This document shows positions 55,201 to 64,000 of a DNA stretch of 64,000 bases, in pieces (the stretch's first letter is position 1; the number at the start of each line of letters is the position of its first letter). The position numbers were made by a program, and so were the translations under genes. The notes beneath the pieces were generated by a model. That model was not told the origin of the DNA, made no database searches, and was given only the letters and a program-made list of their open reading frames with translations. Origin of the DNA: Cucumis sativus (Eukaryota; Streptophyta; Magnoliopsida; Cucurbitales; Cucurbitaceae); contig NC_026658.2 of the NCBI RefSeq assembly GCF_000004075.3, positions 12,946,075 to 13,010,074 on the forward strand, given 5' to 3'.

Positions 55201-58200
55201 TAGTGCCCATTGGAGAAGAAAATGAAATTCAGGGTATGTGTAATTCAGGTCTTGTTCCACAAGATAGTACAATTTAAATTATTCTCCATATGTTGCTTAA
55301 TTATCTCATAACGGTTTATTTAAACCATTATGTTCATGAATGAACCATAACATGAAATAGTAAGTAATAACAGGTGTGAAGATCCTAGAGTATCACTATA
55401 GATTGAAATACTGGCTAATAAAAACCACTCTAAGTAGATAAAGGGTTTAGAGGGAATAAGCTCAAGCCATGTGGTCACCTTCTTAAATTTTATATCTTGT
55501 GAGTTTTTTTGGCAACTAAATGTAGCAGGTTGGTGCAGTTGTTTTGTAAAATTGATCAAGATGTATGCAACTTGGGCAGGTGAAGTAGCCACTTCAGTTT
55601 TGTCATTATTTGAACCTACTTGATATCTACATCTAAAAGTGACTAGGCGATATGATACAAAGTAGTTTGGGCTGAATCTATCTCAATCATTTAAGATTGA
55701 TCTGATTTTTTGTCCACTACCTGATTGTCTCATTCGATGTAAAGTTTGCTTTGTTTTGTTTGTTTTGTTTTTCTTAATTTTTTTTCTAACGTTAATCACA
55801 TTGTTTAGAACCTGGTTTGTGCTAACAGAACCTCAGAACCAGGATGCAGTGCATGACAGCAACGGTCCGGTTTCTTTTGCAGAAGTAGAGAACAACACGA
55901 CAGCTAGTATTGCAGAATTATCCAATACTCTTGGTAATTTGGATGAGACACATTGTTGCTCTAAACATAGCGCAAAGAGAATTTGGGAAGCATCACTTTC
56001 TTCGCTGAAGTCAAAGAAAAAAAAAGGAGTCAATCTGGACCATTTCCATTCCCACTCTAACAAAAATCTTGATCCTAAAAGTGATGTATACGATACCTGC
56101 TCTCAAGCATGCTCTTTAGCCAATTCAAAGCATGAGATTTTATCAAGTATTTATCCTAAAAATCCAACCAATCAGTGTACACAAAATTTCTGTCAAGAAT
56201 TTGGAAGTGTAAATGTGGCATCAGAGGACCTCAATTCTGAAGAGAACACATTAGGAAAATCATTTAAAATTATGCTGATGAACATTGCAGACGAAACTAA
56301 GAAAACTCAGCTCATGAAGGTACGGTACCAATTTATAGTCTTCTAAAATATTCATCATTCATGTTTCTTTTATGAGATTTTCTATTGATGGTATTGAAGT
56401 TTTATATCCTTGGCTAAGTATTCTTTAAAGCGGTGTTTGGCACAAGGAGTGGTCCAAGAAGTTGTGAAATCTAGAAAGTTTTGAACTCTTAGGGCCTAGG
56501 ACATACGAAGTCAATAAGGCATAAAATTGAAATTTTCTTGTCGGGAGTCCACAAACACTTTTGGCCAAACAAAGAGCGGAAAACTCCACACTTCCCTAAT
56601 CCTACTCTTCCAGCTCCTTGGCTCATACAGCCTCTACGATCTCTAAATACTGATAGGCCCATGGTAGTGAAGGTGTACACCCGTAGGCACAAGAAAGGAT
56701 TCAGGAGAGGAGGATGGGAAGCTGTATTTGTTGGTCTGAATGTTGCTAGTTAAGGGGGCCATGAGTCTTTTATACTTTCATATAAATGCTGTTATGATTG
56801 TTTGGGGAGGGTATGTTTTGGCATAGCTTGTATCAGGTTTCTTAGAATAATTGGGAGAGCTAGAGAAGCTTCTGATTCCTTCCCTCCATTATTGATAAAT
56901 AAAATTGAGGCTAAGGCTTATCATATACATACCCAGTCATTGAACTTCTCCATATTCCTTAAGAGGCATATTTTGCTTGGCTTATTTGGCTGGCTCTACT
57001 CATGTAGGATTTCGAAAGGCGAGTCTGCCATCTTGCCAAAAATGATTAATTAGTTTCTTTAACTGTTGAACTTTTAGGTTGTATACTAGCAAGCACGTGA
57101 AGTTTAGGGATTCAATCTTTATATTACTTTTAAGAGTTATTCAATATCCCTACCTAGAATAGACAAATGAAGCTTGAAACTACCCATAATATTAATGCTG
57201 TTGTTTAATTATGACATTTTGTTATCGGTCTTTCTAACTTACGAATATCCATCTTCTGATATGTGTTCACATGCATATTTTATGGATGTAGATTTTATAG
57301 TATTTCTGTATTTATTTTATATGGCATTAGCTGTATACTTTTTTTATAAAATATTAATATAAATATTAAACCACCGATTCACCAAAAAGTTTAAGCTGGT
57401 GGTTGAAAGAAAATTCAATTATAGCCTTAAGCTTAAGCTACTTTGGTGGACTAGAAAGTATAATCTTAGAAACACTCAATCTGATCAAGTGCTCTGAAGC
57501 AAGAATTAAAGTTCGGAAAAATCTTTGTGGATTCTTACCAGCAACTATAGAATTAAAGAGTGAGAACTGAGGAATTTTTTTCCTTAATTTTGGGGATTTT
57601 GAACCCTTTGAAGCTCCTGTAATAATCCAATCTGATCTATTTCAAAGTGATTTTTCCAATCCTATTGATTTATGTAGAATAAATTCAGTGATTTTAGATG
57701 AAGGGCTCCAAAGTGATGGTCTCCCAGATACCTGAATTTTCTCAAACAGAATGCCCCATCCATCTCAAGAAATCCTTTCGAAGCACTTAGGAAGTTGGGT
57801 GATGAAGAAGAAAACCTTCTCCGGCCGGAAAGAGTTTCAGCCCTTGAATCCTCGCCGGTAAAAATAATTTTCAGAAGGCAAAATTCAAATTTGGGTATAG
57901 CTGGCATCTCCACGTACTTAGAAGGGGAAAAGACTTCAACAGAAAAGAGAGAAAAACAGACCTCGAAAGAAGAAAAGGCAGCCAGCCAACATTTTATTAT
58001 CTCAAAAAACAGCTCACCTAGCCCTCCCCAACCAGATTTTTTCCAACTTAATGTATCTGCAGACATTTTAAAAGCTGACACACAGATGGTAGGCCCCAAG
58101 AATTTTATTAATCAGAATTCCAATGGCTTTTGGTATCATGACGAATTAGAGGAAGAATCAGTCCTCTCCTCCATCAAGGAACTTCACTTGCGGGCCATCC

Positions 58201-61200
58201 CATGTTTTCAGTTCTCAACCAAAATTACCAGCCTCTCCCAAGACTAAAAAATCCTCTGCAAAGAAAGCTATTCCATTTCATGCCAGAAATTTTTCTAAGC
58301 ACCTCAAGACCTATACCAAAGGGAGAACTTCTTTTCGCAACATTTGGACGAGCTTGGCTAATTCTGATTTATTAGAGGAAAGTTGTGTGAAGATACAAAT
58401 TCCAAATTCAGTTGGCAAAAGGTCAGTACTGCCTTCCTCCTTAAGTAATAAATTTTCTCAATCCTCCTCCAAACTTTCTGGTTCATTCTTTAATTTTGTG
58501 CAAGATACTTCTTGTCTCAAAAAAGTTGAGAACCTAGAAGATGAATTCATGGAAGTTGAATCAGTCACCAGTGTAAGTAGTGCAGAATTTGAACCAGTTG
58601 AGGAAGAAATAATTCAATCAGAGACAGAGAAATAAGAGGACAGTGACTCTCTCGGCCCAGATTTTATTAAATTGTTTTCCTCCCCAGAAAAAGAAATTTT
58701 GTGCAGGTCAGCAAGTATTCTTCCCCTTCAAGAGTTGGTTCCTTTCTTGGCAGCATGTGAAATTGAATTGATATAAGGTAGAGGTAGCAAAGATGGAGAT
58801 TATATCATGGAACACTAGAGGATTCATGGGCAATTCGAAACAATTGGCTATTAAAAATCTTTTGAAGAAAGCTAGTCCAGATAGAGCATTGATTCAGGAG
58901 ACCAAAAGAGAAGAGATTGCCAGTTGTATTATAAAGGCACTATGGAGTTCAAAAGGAATTGGTTGGGTCTTTGTTTGAAGCTAGTGGCAGATTAGGAGTT
59001 TTGCTGATTATGTGGATAAATATAAGTTGTCGATTATTGAAGTTCGGTCAAGAGAAGGAAGGTCATTACAGTGTGCCTTATAAGTTGTTTCAACATTAAT
59101 TTATAAGTTGTTTGGAAAGGTTATCGCAGAAAGATTAAAGAAAGTCATGCCAAGTATTACTTTGTAAGACCTATTATCTATACCTATAAAAGGAAGGGTA
59201 GAAAGGGAAATTCCTTAGCAACCAATGATGAGAGAATAATGGGAGAGGATCGTGCAGGTGGAGCCCGTCAGGAGGGATGAGAGAGAGAGGTATAAATATG
59301 TAATGTTGGGGTAGGGGAGGCTAGGTCTTTTTTTGGTTATTTCAAGGAGAGTAAAGACTGCTGTAGCCTGAGGGTATCCAGCCCCGTATAAAGGAGCTGG
59401 GTAAATTTTCTATGTTGTTCTTCCTTTATTTTTCATATCTACTACTGTTGAATGTGTTTTGGCTTTTACATAAATAAAGAATTACACAATGCTTCCTCTG
59501 TTTAGCCATTTGGTTAGGATATTTTGTGTTTTATTGTTAGATCCTAACAGACTGGTATAGGGAATTTATCATTGAAGAGTTATTGGATGAATTGAATGGG
59601 GCAACAATTTTCTCGAAGTTGGATCTGAAATCAGGGTACCATCAGATCAGAATGAGGGGGGAAGATATTGAGAAGATTGCATTTCGTACCCACGAGGGAC
59701 ATTACGAACTCTTGGTAATGCCTTTCGGCCTCACTAATGCACCTGCCACCTTCCAATCTTTAATGAACCAGATATTTAAACCCTTCCTAAGACGACGAGT
59801 GTTAGTTTTCTTTGATGATATACTTGTCTATAGTACCGACATTGTAGAGCATGAAAAACATTTGGGAATGGTCTTTGCGGTTCTGAGAGACAACCAACTC
59901 TTTGCCAACAAAAAGAAATGTGTCATAGCACATTCTCAAATTCAATACCTGGGTCATCAAATATCTAAGAAAGGAGTGGAGGCAGATAGTGATAAAATCC
60001 ATAGTGTGGTAAATTGGGCTCAACCGAAAGGGGTAACTGAACTCAGAGGATTCCTAGGCCTGAATGGGTATTATCGGAGATTTGTAAAAGGATATGGAGA
60101 GATTGCAGCACCCCTAACCAGGCTGTTACAGAATAACGCATTTAAATGGGATGAAGAAGCTTTGGTAGCCTTCGAGAGGTTGAAGAGAGCAATGACTACT
60201 ATTCCAGTATTGGCTCTACCAGATTGGTCTCTTCCTTTCATCATCGAAACTGACGCATCTGGAGTTGGTTTAGAAGCCGTGATCTCCCAAAATGGACATC
60301 CGATTGCTTTCTTTATCCATAAACTATCCCCAAGGGCTCAATTGAAATCTATTTATGAAAGGGAGCTTATGACTGTGGTGCTATCAGTACAAAAATGGAG
60401 ACACTATCTTTTGGGGAGAAAATTCACCATTATTTCAGACCAGAAGGCCTTGAAATTTTTGTTGGAACAAAGGGAAGTGCAGCCACAATTTCAGAAATGG
60501 CTAACAAAATTGTTAGGGTATGATTTTGAAATTCTCTACCAATCGGGACTTCAAAATAAGGCTGCCGATGCCCTTTCAAGGATGGAACCACTTGTGGAAC
60601 TGAACACGATAACGACCACTGGAATTGTTGATATGGAAGTTGTCATTAAAGGTAGAAAGGGATGATGAACTTCAGAAGATCATAACAGAATCGAAGAGAG
60701 ATACCGGGAAACACGTGAAGTACCAATGGAGTGGGGGGAGATTGTTTTACAAAGGAAGAGTAGTTCTATCGAAGACTTCCTCTCTGATTCCCACCTTGTT
60801 ACACACTTTCCATGATTCCATCTTGGGCAGTCATTTCGGATTTTTAAGGACTTATAAGAGAATGAGTGGAGAATTGTACTGGGACGGAATGAAGGAAGAG
60901 GTGAAGAAATATGTAGAAACATGTGACCCATGCCAAAGGAATAAATTTGAGGCCACCAAACCTGCAGGCGTGTTACAGCCCATTCCAATTCCTGATCTAA
61001 TTTTGGAAGATTGGTCTATGGACTTTATAGAAGGGTTACCTTTGGCCGGAGGAGTTAATGTTATAATGGTGGTAGTAGACCGGTTGAGTAAATACTCCTA
61101 CTTTGTAACCTTGAAACACCCTTTTTTTGCAAAGCAAGTGGCTGACGTATTCATTGACAGGGTTGTCAGAAAACATGGAATTCCTAAATCCATCATCTCG

Positions 61201-64000
61201 GATCGTGACAAGTTTTCCTTAGTAACTTTTGGAGGGAATTATTCGGAACCATGGGTACAAACCTCAAGAGGAGCACAACCTTCCATCCCCAAGCAGATGG
61301 GCAAACTGAAAGAGTGAATAGATGTTTGGAAACTTATCTGAGATGTTTTTGTAATGAACAACCTCACAAATGGGACAAGTTCATTCCTTGGGCAGAATTA
61401 TGGTATAACACAACGTTCCACGCCTCCACCAAAACAACTACATTCCAAGCAGTATATGGCAGACCTCCTCCTCCTCTGTTATCCTACAGACATAAGAAGA
61501 CCCCTAACAACGAAGTCGAAACTCTATTACAGGAGAGAGACTTGGCACTTAGCGCCTTGAAGGAACACTTGTATACAGTTCAGAATAGAATGAAAAAAAT
61601 GGCTGATCTGAAAAGCAGAGAATTGAAGTTTAAGGTGGGAGATAAGGTTTACTTGAAACTAAGACCCTACAAGCAACGATCTCTCGCCCGGAAGAAATGT
61701 GAGAAGCTGGCACCCAAATATTATGGACCGTATACCACAATAAAAGGGATTGGAGAAGTAGCATACCGACTTCAGTTACCACCAGAAGCTCATATCCATA
61801 ACGTCTTCCACATCTCCTAACTGAAATTGAAACTTGGCGAGCGGCAAGAGGTACAACTTCAACATCCCAGCCTAACTGAAGACTTTGAATTGCAATTGTA
61901 TCCAAAAACAGTGCTGGGCATAGGCTTGAATACAGATCTGGGAGCTAATGAATGACTCGTGAAATGGAAGGGATTAGCAGATAGTGAAGCCACTTGGGAG
62001 TCGGTTTATCAAATGAATCAGCAATTTCCCACGTTTCACCTTGAGGACAAGGTGGACTTAGAATCGAGGGGTATTGTAAGACCTCCTATTATCTATACCT
62101 ATAAAAGGAAGGGTAGAAAGGGAAATTCCTTAGCAACCAATGGTGAGAGAATAATGGGAGAGGATCGTGCAGGTGGGGCCCGCCAGGAGGGATGAGAGAG
62201 AGAGGTATAAATATGTAATGTTGGGGTAGGGGAGGCTAGGTCTTTTTTTGGTTCTTTCAAGGAGAGTAAAGGCTGTTGTAGCCTGAGGGTATCCAGCCCC
62301 GTATAAAGGAGCTGGGTAAGTTTTCTATGTTGTTCTTCCTTTATTTTTCATATATACTACTGTTGAATGTGTTTTGGCTTATACATAAATAAAGAATTAC
62401 AGAGTGCTGCCTCTGTTTAGCCATTTGGTTAGGATATTTTGTGCTTTATTGTTAGAATCCTAACATACTTCTCCATTACAATGTGGCTTTCTGGAAGAGC
62501 GCCAAATCTTGGATCCTATTTTAATAGCAAAAGAAACTGTGGAGGTCTATAGTATTCGAAAAAAGAAAAGATGGATCATTAAATTAGACCTTGAAAAGGC
62601 CTTTAACAGAGTGGATTGAAAATTTTAGAAAATGTAATGCAAAAGAAGATCTTCGACGTAGGATATTGTGTTATATTGTGTTGGGACACCAGCTATTCCC
62701 ACTTTCAATATAGAAAGATGAAGGATACTCGATATTACTAAGACGAAAATTGCAGAAAAAATACAGAACACTCTCACCGAATTGGTTATGAGCCCATTCG
62801 ATGGATTCCTTTCCCTCTCCTGCTATCCTATCTTTCAAGAATAAAACAGTAGGATTCTTTACTACCAAAAACAAAAGCTACCCGTTCTCTCTTTCTCTCC
62901 CTTATTTATATTCACTCCCCCCACCTACAGTGGTCCCTCTTGTATCGTGCGTCGCTCCACTCATTTGTGGTCCCCACCTACAGTTGGTTACATAACTAAC
63001 TCCCTCTCCTGCTTCTCTTTCCTATTCTTTCTCCTACTGTATTGGTGTATGATGGGTGGTCTAACATATTGGCCAGCCTTTACAGCATTCCCACTCAGTC
63101 TTTGATGATCAGGACTTTTGGATCAGCCCTCTGCTTCAAACAGTTTTTGCTCAATCAATCAAGGCTTATTCTTTTTTGTTCTCAGCATGCTGCCTTTGAT
63201 TATGATTTATCTTTGGAAAGATTCTTTTTATCATTTTGTTTGTCTTTGTTTTTGTGGCTTTTTGTTTTGATCTTGTGTTGTCGCTTTTTGGATGTTTTGA
63301 GGGCACTAAGGGGGTGTCAACCTAGTTTGAGATGCCCGGATGCGCCGTTGATCTTCCCTCTCCCCTTTTGCTCTTCGTATAATCCTCATGTACATTGAGC
63401 TTTGTCTCTTTCTTTATATTAATAATAGTGAGACTTGTATCCTGTTTATAAAAAAGAAAGAAAATTCAATTTATATATCACCAACACTCTCCTCACTTGT
63501 GGGCTTGAAATATTTGAAAGGCCCAACAACTGGAAATGGATTTTAATTGGGGAGGAAACAACAATGCGGGGCTTGAACACAAGGCCTTCTTGGACCACCT
63601 GCTCGGATACCATATTGAAAGGGAGACAAACAAACACACAACTTTACGTGGAAACCTGTGTACCAGGAGAAAAACCACTATATTTTTCTTATTATTTTCT
63701 GATGAAAAATACAATAGGTACAAGGGAGAATAAATAGAATATACAGAGGAATAAAAAAGGAAAATATTTAGGAATTAAGAAAAATATTCCCATAAACTTT
63801 TCATAAATATTCTAAGATTCTAACAATAAAAAGTTCTATTTATTCCAAATTACGACTACTCTAATGTGCAGTTGTTTTCTGATTCAGGTGATTGAGGAGC
63901 TTGGTGGTTCTCTCACTGCTGATGGGAGTACAAGCACTCATGTCCTTACAGGAAAAGTGCGGAAAACTCTAAATTTTTGTATTGCTCTCTGTTCAGGGTT
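52209..64000 (+). CDS. GNAT-like and BRCT domain protein (5' part of gene)
   Basis: Nine exons are visible with GT-AG introns and compatible phases; exons 1-8 give 436 codons without a stop and exon 9 runs to the window end. Residues ~16-200 contain a GNAT acetyltransferase-like fold: VIAAITYQIV, QYAEIPLAAVSLAYQHKGFG (acetyl-CoA loop), FCWGDKESEGFWSKQGF, then RRIPVRADIRRALCFPGGST. A Ser/Lys-rich linker follows with a nuclear-localisation-like run KSKKKKG. A BRCT domain starts at the end of exon 8 (IADETKKTQLMK) and continues in exon 9 (VIEELGGSLTADGSTSTHVL, TGKVRKTLNFC), most like BRCT repeats of PTIP-type DNA-damage proteins. It resembles plant BRCT 'DNA repair' proteins; an acetyltransferase activity is inference only. 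The 3' end is outside the window. Confidence 0.85.
52593..52684 (+). CDS. GNAT-BRCT gene, exon 2
   Basis: Acceptor TGTTTAG|GTGTTGG and donor CTTCAG|GTAGAT. Encodes VGEKCRSQGEYSFVLINPND and FDSHSKSYLQ. Confidence 0.82.
53485..53582 (+). CDS. GNAT-BRCT gene, exon 3
   Basis: Acceptor TTTACAG|GACGTA, donor AATGG|GTATAC. Encodes DVLQLYKRELPTMAYAANTG and the following 12 residues; ends in phase 2. Confidence 0.8.
53775..53826 (+). CDS. GNAT-BRCT gene, exon 4
   Basis: Acceptor CCTGCAG|GAAATA, donor GGATTG|GTAAGC. Encodes KYCTLLLESKSEVNPGL. Confidence 0.8.
54394..54486 (+). CDS. GNAT-BRCT gene, exon 5
   Basis: Acceptor TTATAG|GTCATC, donor CACAAG|GTCTCT. Encodes the core strands of the GNAT domain, VIAAITYQIVPADTQYAEIP and following. 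Confidence 0.85.
54639..54749 (+). CDS. GNAT-BRCT gene, exon 6
   Basis: Acceptor TTTCAG|GGTTTT, donor AAACAG|GTAATA. Encodes GFGHILYMELRKRLQSVGIR and FCWGDKESEGFWSKQ, including the glycine-rich acetyl-CoA-binding loop. Confidence 0.85.
54909..55233 (+). CDS. GNAT-BRCT gene, exon 7
   Basis: Acceptor ATGCAG|GGCTTT, donor TCAGG|GTATGT, phase 1. Encodes the end of the GNAT region and a conserved segment ALCFPGGSTLMISHIKG. Confidence 0.85.
55829..56319 (+). CDS. GNAT-BRCT gene, exon 8
   Basis: Acceptor CTAACAG|AACCTC restores the frame from exon 7 (G|AA). Donor ATGAAG|GTACGG, phase 0. Encodes a Ser/Asn-rich linker, the basic run KSKKKKG and the first BRCT residues. Confidence 0.82.
56320..57419. 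other. 5' part of the large intron, no gene
   Basis: Contains a TTTGGCACAAGG-type motif near 56435 that resembles a DNA-transposon terminus, and short open frames (56538-56753, 56802-57053) with no recognised family. No splice-competent exon was seen. Confidence 0.4.
57420..58640 (+). pseudogene. intron LINE (G): ORF1 remnant
   Basis: Translated text LGGLESIILETLNLIKCSEA, ARIKVRKNLCGFLPATIELK and FFLNFGDFEPFEAP (about 57440-57625) is the end of a DUF4283-like ORF1, followed by a Ser-rich acidic tail (57795-58247 and 58354-58635). Stops and a frameshift break it. This LINE family differs from the one at 5-19 kb. Confidence 0.65.
58793..58975 (+). pseudogene. intron LINE (G): endonuclease start of ORF2
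   Basis: MEIISWNTRGFMGNSKQLAI, KNLLKKASPDRALIQETKRE is the standard N-terminus of the LINE AP endonuclease (WNxRG and QETK boxes). It ends at a TGA at 58976, and most of the domain is deleted before RT text appears near 59100. Confidence 0.8.
59105..59162 (+). pseudogene. intron LINE (G): RT fragment left of the Gypsy insertion
   Basis: IYKLFGKVIAERLKKVMPSI is a LINE RT block. It is interrupted by the Gypsy element; the RT continues at 62471. Confidence 0.75.
59163..59549 (+). repeat. 5' LTR of the Gypsy element
   Basis: Starts TGTAAGACCTATTATC, ends GATCCTAACA. A TATA box TATAAATA lies at 59291-59298. Confidence 0.88.
59559..60665 (+). pseudogene. Gypsy RT and RNase H
   Basis: The frame holds RT motifs FSKLDLKSGYHQIRM, PFGLTNAPATFQSLMN and the active site FFDDILVYS, then HLGMVFAVLRDNQLFANKKK, LRGFLGLNGYYRRFVKGYG, and RNase H (ETDASGVGLEAVISQ, YERELMTVVLSVQKWRHYL, ISDQKALKFLLEQ, NKAADALSRM). 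It lacks the RT N-terminal fingers. A frameshift near 60640 separates it from integrase. Confidence 0.9.
60625..61290 (+). pseudogene. Gypsy integrase, N-terminal half
   Basis: HHCC zinc domain (FHDSILGSHFGFLRTY...CDPCQRNK), then WSMDFIEGLPLAGG (first catalytic Asp), DRLSKYSYFV, and GIPKSIISDRDKF (second Asp). The frame then shifts because of a small deletion near 61220, and the third catalytic residue lies in the next frame. Confidence 0.88.
61251..61820 (+). pseudogene. Gypsy integrase C-terminal half
   Basis: TTFHPQADGQTERVNRCLET contains the catalytic Glu, followed by WAELWYNTTFHASTKTTTFQ, LPPEAHIHNVFHIS and the GPY/F-like end (GPYTTIKGIGEVAYRLQLP). A stop follows HIS at 61818-61820. Confidence 0.88.
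61821..62074 (+). pseudogene. Gypsy chromodomain
   Basis: After two stops the frame ends in LVKWKGLADSEATWESVYQM and FPTFHLEDKVDLESRG, a C-terminal integrase chromodomain. In chromoviruses this domain directs integration towards marked chromatin. Confidence 0.8.
62075..62465 (+). repeat. 3' LTR of the Gypsy element
   Basis: Starts TGTAAGACCTCCTATTATC, with 3 extra bases relative to the 5' copy, and ends GAATCCTAACA before the TACTT duplication. Confidence 0.88.
62471..62640 (+). pseudogene. intron LINE (G): RT fragment right of the Gypsy insertion
   Basis: QCGFLEERQILDPILIAKET and RWIIKLDLEKAFNRVD continue the LINE RT interrupted at 59162. Stops follow (D-stop-KF-stop). The RT active site is not present. 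Confidence 0.8.
62679..63066. mobile_element. solo LTR (388 bp) with 5-bp TSD
   Basis: It begins TGTTGGGACACC and ends GTGGTCTAACA, with inverted TGTTRG/CTAACA ends, flanked by perfect TATTG at 62674-62678 and 63067-63071. It contains a pyrimidine-rich part (CTCTCTTTCTCTCCC) and no coding capacity. Orientation cannot be decided from the ends alone. Confidence 0.8.
63072..63456 (+). mobile_element. intron LINE (G): 3' UTR remnant
   Basis: The text GGGGGTGTCAACCTAGTTTG and ATGCCCGGATGCGCCG, a run of TTGTTT/CTTTG pyrimidines, then TATATTAATAATAGTGAGAC and AAAAAAGAAAGAAAA (63451-63465) are typical of a plant LINE 3' end with an A-rich tail. The segment between RT and 3' UTR is deleted. Confidence 0.65.
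63474..63825 (-). mobile_element. TRIM-like or partial LTR element, minus strand
   Basis: On the minus strand an LTR-like segment starts TGTTAGAATC at 63825 and is followed at about 63612 by TGGTATCCGAGC, a primer site related to the tRNA-Met type. About 110 bases later GTGAGGAGAGTG resembles a PPT at about 63487-63498. The internal part has no coding capacity. A second full LTR is not evident, so it may be a truncated TRIM. It lies 60 bp before exon 9. Confidence 0.5.
63888..64000 (+). CDS. GNAT-BRCT gene, exon 9 (partial)
   Basis: Acceptor GATTCAG|GTGATTG in phase 0, matching exon 8. Encodes IEELGGSLTADGSTSTHVLT and the rest of the first BRCT half. The window ends inside or at the edge of this exon. 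Confidence 0.82.
   Translation, partial: MIEELGGSLTADGSTSTHVLTGKVRKTLNFCIALCSG

Larger units (their letters stand above)
59163..62465 (+). mobile_element. chromodomain Ty3/gypsy element with TSD, internally deleted
   Basis: LTRs 59163-59549 and 62075-62465 flank a pol region and are bounded by a perfect 5-bp duplication TACTT (59158-59162 and 62466-62470). A purine tract CGAGGGG precedes the right LTR. By my reading the LTRs differ at about 13 positions plus two small indels over ~388 bp, so it is fairly young. Gag, protease and the first part of RT are deleted: the sequence passes from a remnant of the primer site (TGGTAT) straight into mid-RT. The short LTR and chromodomain place it among chromoviruses. 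Confidence 0.9.

Noticed and set aside
1..64000. tRNA or rRNA genes
   Set aside because: No cloverleaf with plausible A and B boxes and no rRNA-like conserved sequence was recognised; tRNA-like words seen are retrotransposon primer sites. A tRNAscan run would be decisive.

Overview
The window is nuclear DNA of a flowering plant: AT-rich, with spliced genes and dense plant retrotransposons. The gag-type ORF at 45.0-46.5 kb and several LTRs look like those of Cucurbitaceae (cucumber, melon and relatives). That placement is from memory and is an inference. No bacterial, organellar, rRNA or tRNA genes were recognised.

Only two loci look like functional host genes. (1) A two-exon F-box protein gene lies on the + strand at 25966-27501, with a TATA box and a G-box upstream. 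(2) The 5' part of a multi-exon + strand gene starts at 52209 and runs off the window. It encodes an N-terminal GNAT-type acetyltransferase-like domain followed by a BRCT domain. Eight exons plus the start of a ninth have consistent splice sites and phases, and a 7.6-kb intron splits the BRCT domain.

The rest is mostly nested mobile DNA. 1-5 kb: unrecognised coding-like fragment, an LTR with both PPT and PBS, two copies of a ~180-bp repeat cut by a Copia 3' LTR. 4.9-19.8 kb: pieces of one L1-type LINE family (ORF1 with DUF4283-like region and zinc knuckle; ORF2 with endonuclease, RT and zf-RVT) in both orientations, including a palindrome, a head-to-head pair, a solo LTR with perfect TSD inside ORF1, and a ~182-bp tandem array that reads as ~61-residue protein repeats. 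20.15-25.02 kb: an LTR element with TSD carrying a purple acid phosphatase fragment. 28.6-38.6 kb: a minus-strand Copia element with decayed integrase, split by a 5-kb CACTA transposon. 38.9-42.5 kb: a second, inverted CACTA relative. 42.5-49.5 kb: a long foldback element whose right arm is split by a gag-only LTR retrotransposon. 49.8 kb: hAT transposase C-terminus. 56.3-63.9 kb: the BRCT-gene intron, holding a LINE that itself contains a chromodomain Gypsy element and a solo LTR, plus a TRIM-like remnant.

I found no previously undescribed system that I could defend. The most unusual items are the in-frame tandem repeats in LINE ORF1, the phosphatase fragment inside an LTR element, the GNAT-BRCT gene whose BRCT-splitting intron is full of transposons, and the several insertions whose order can be reconstructed from exact target-site duplications.
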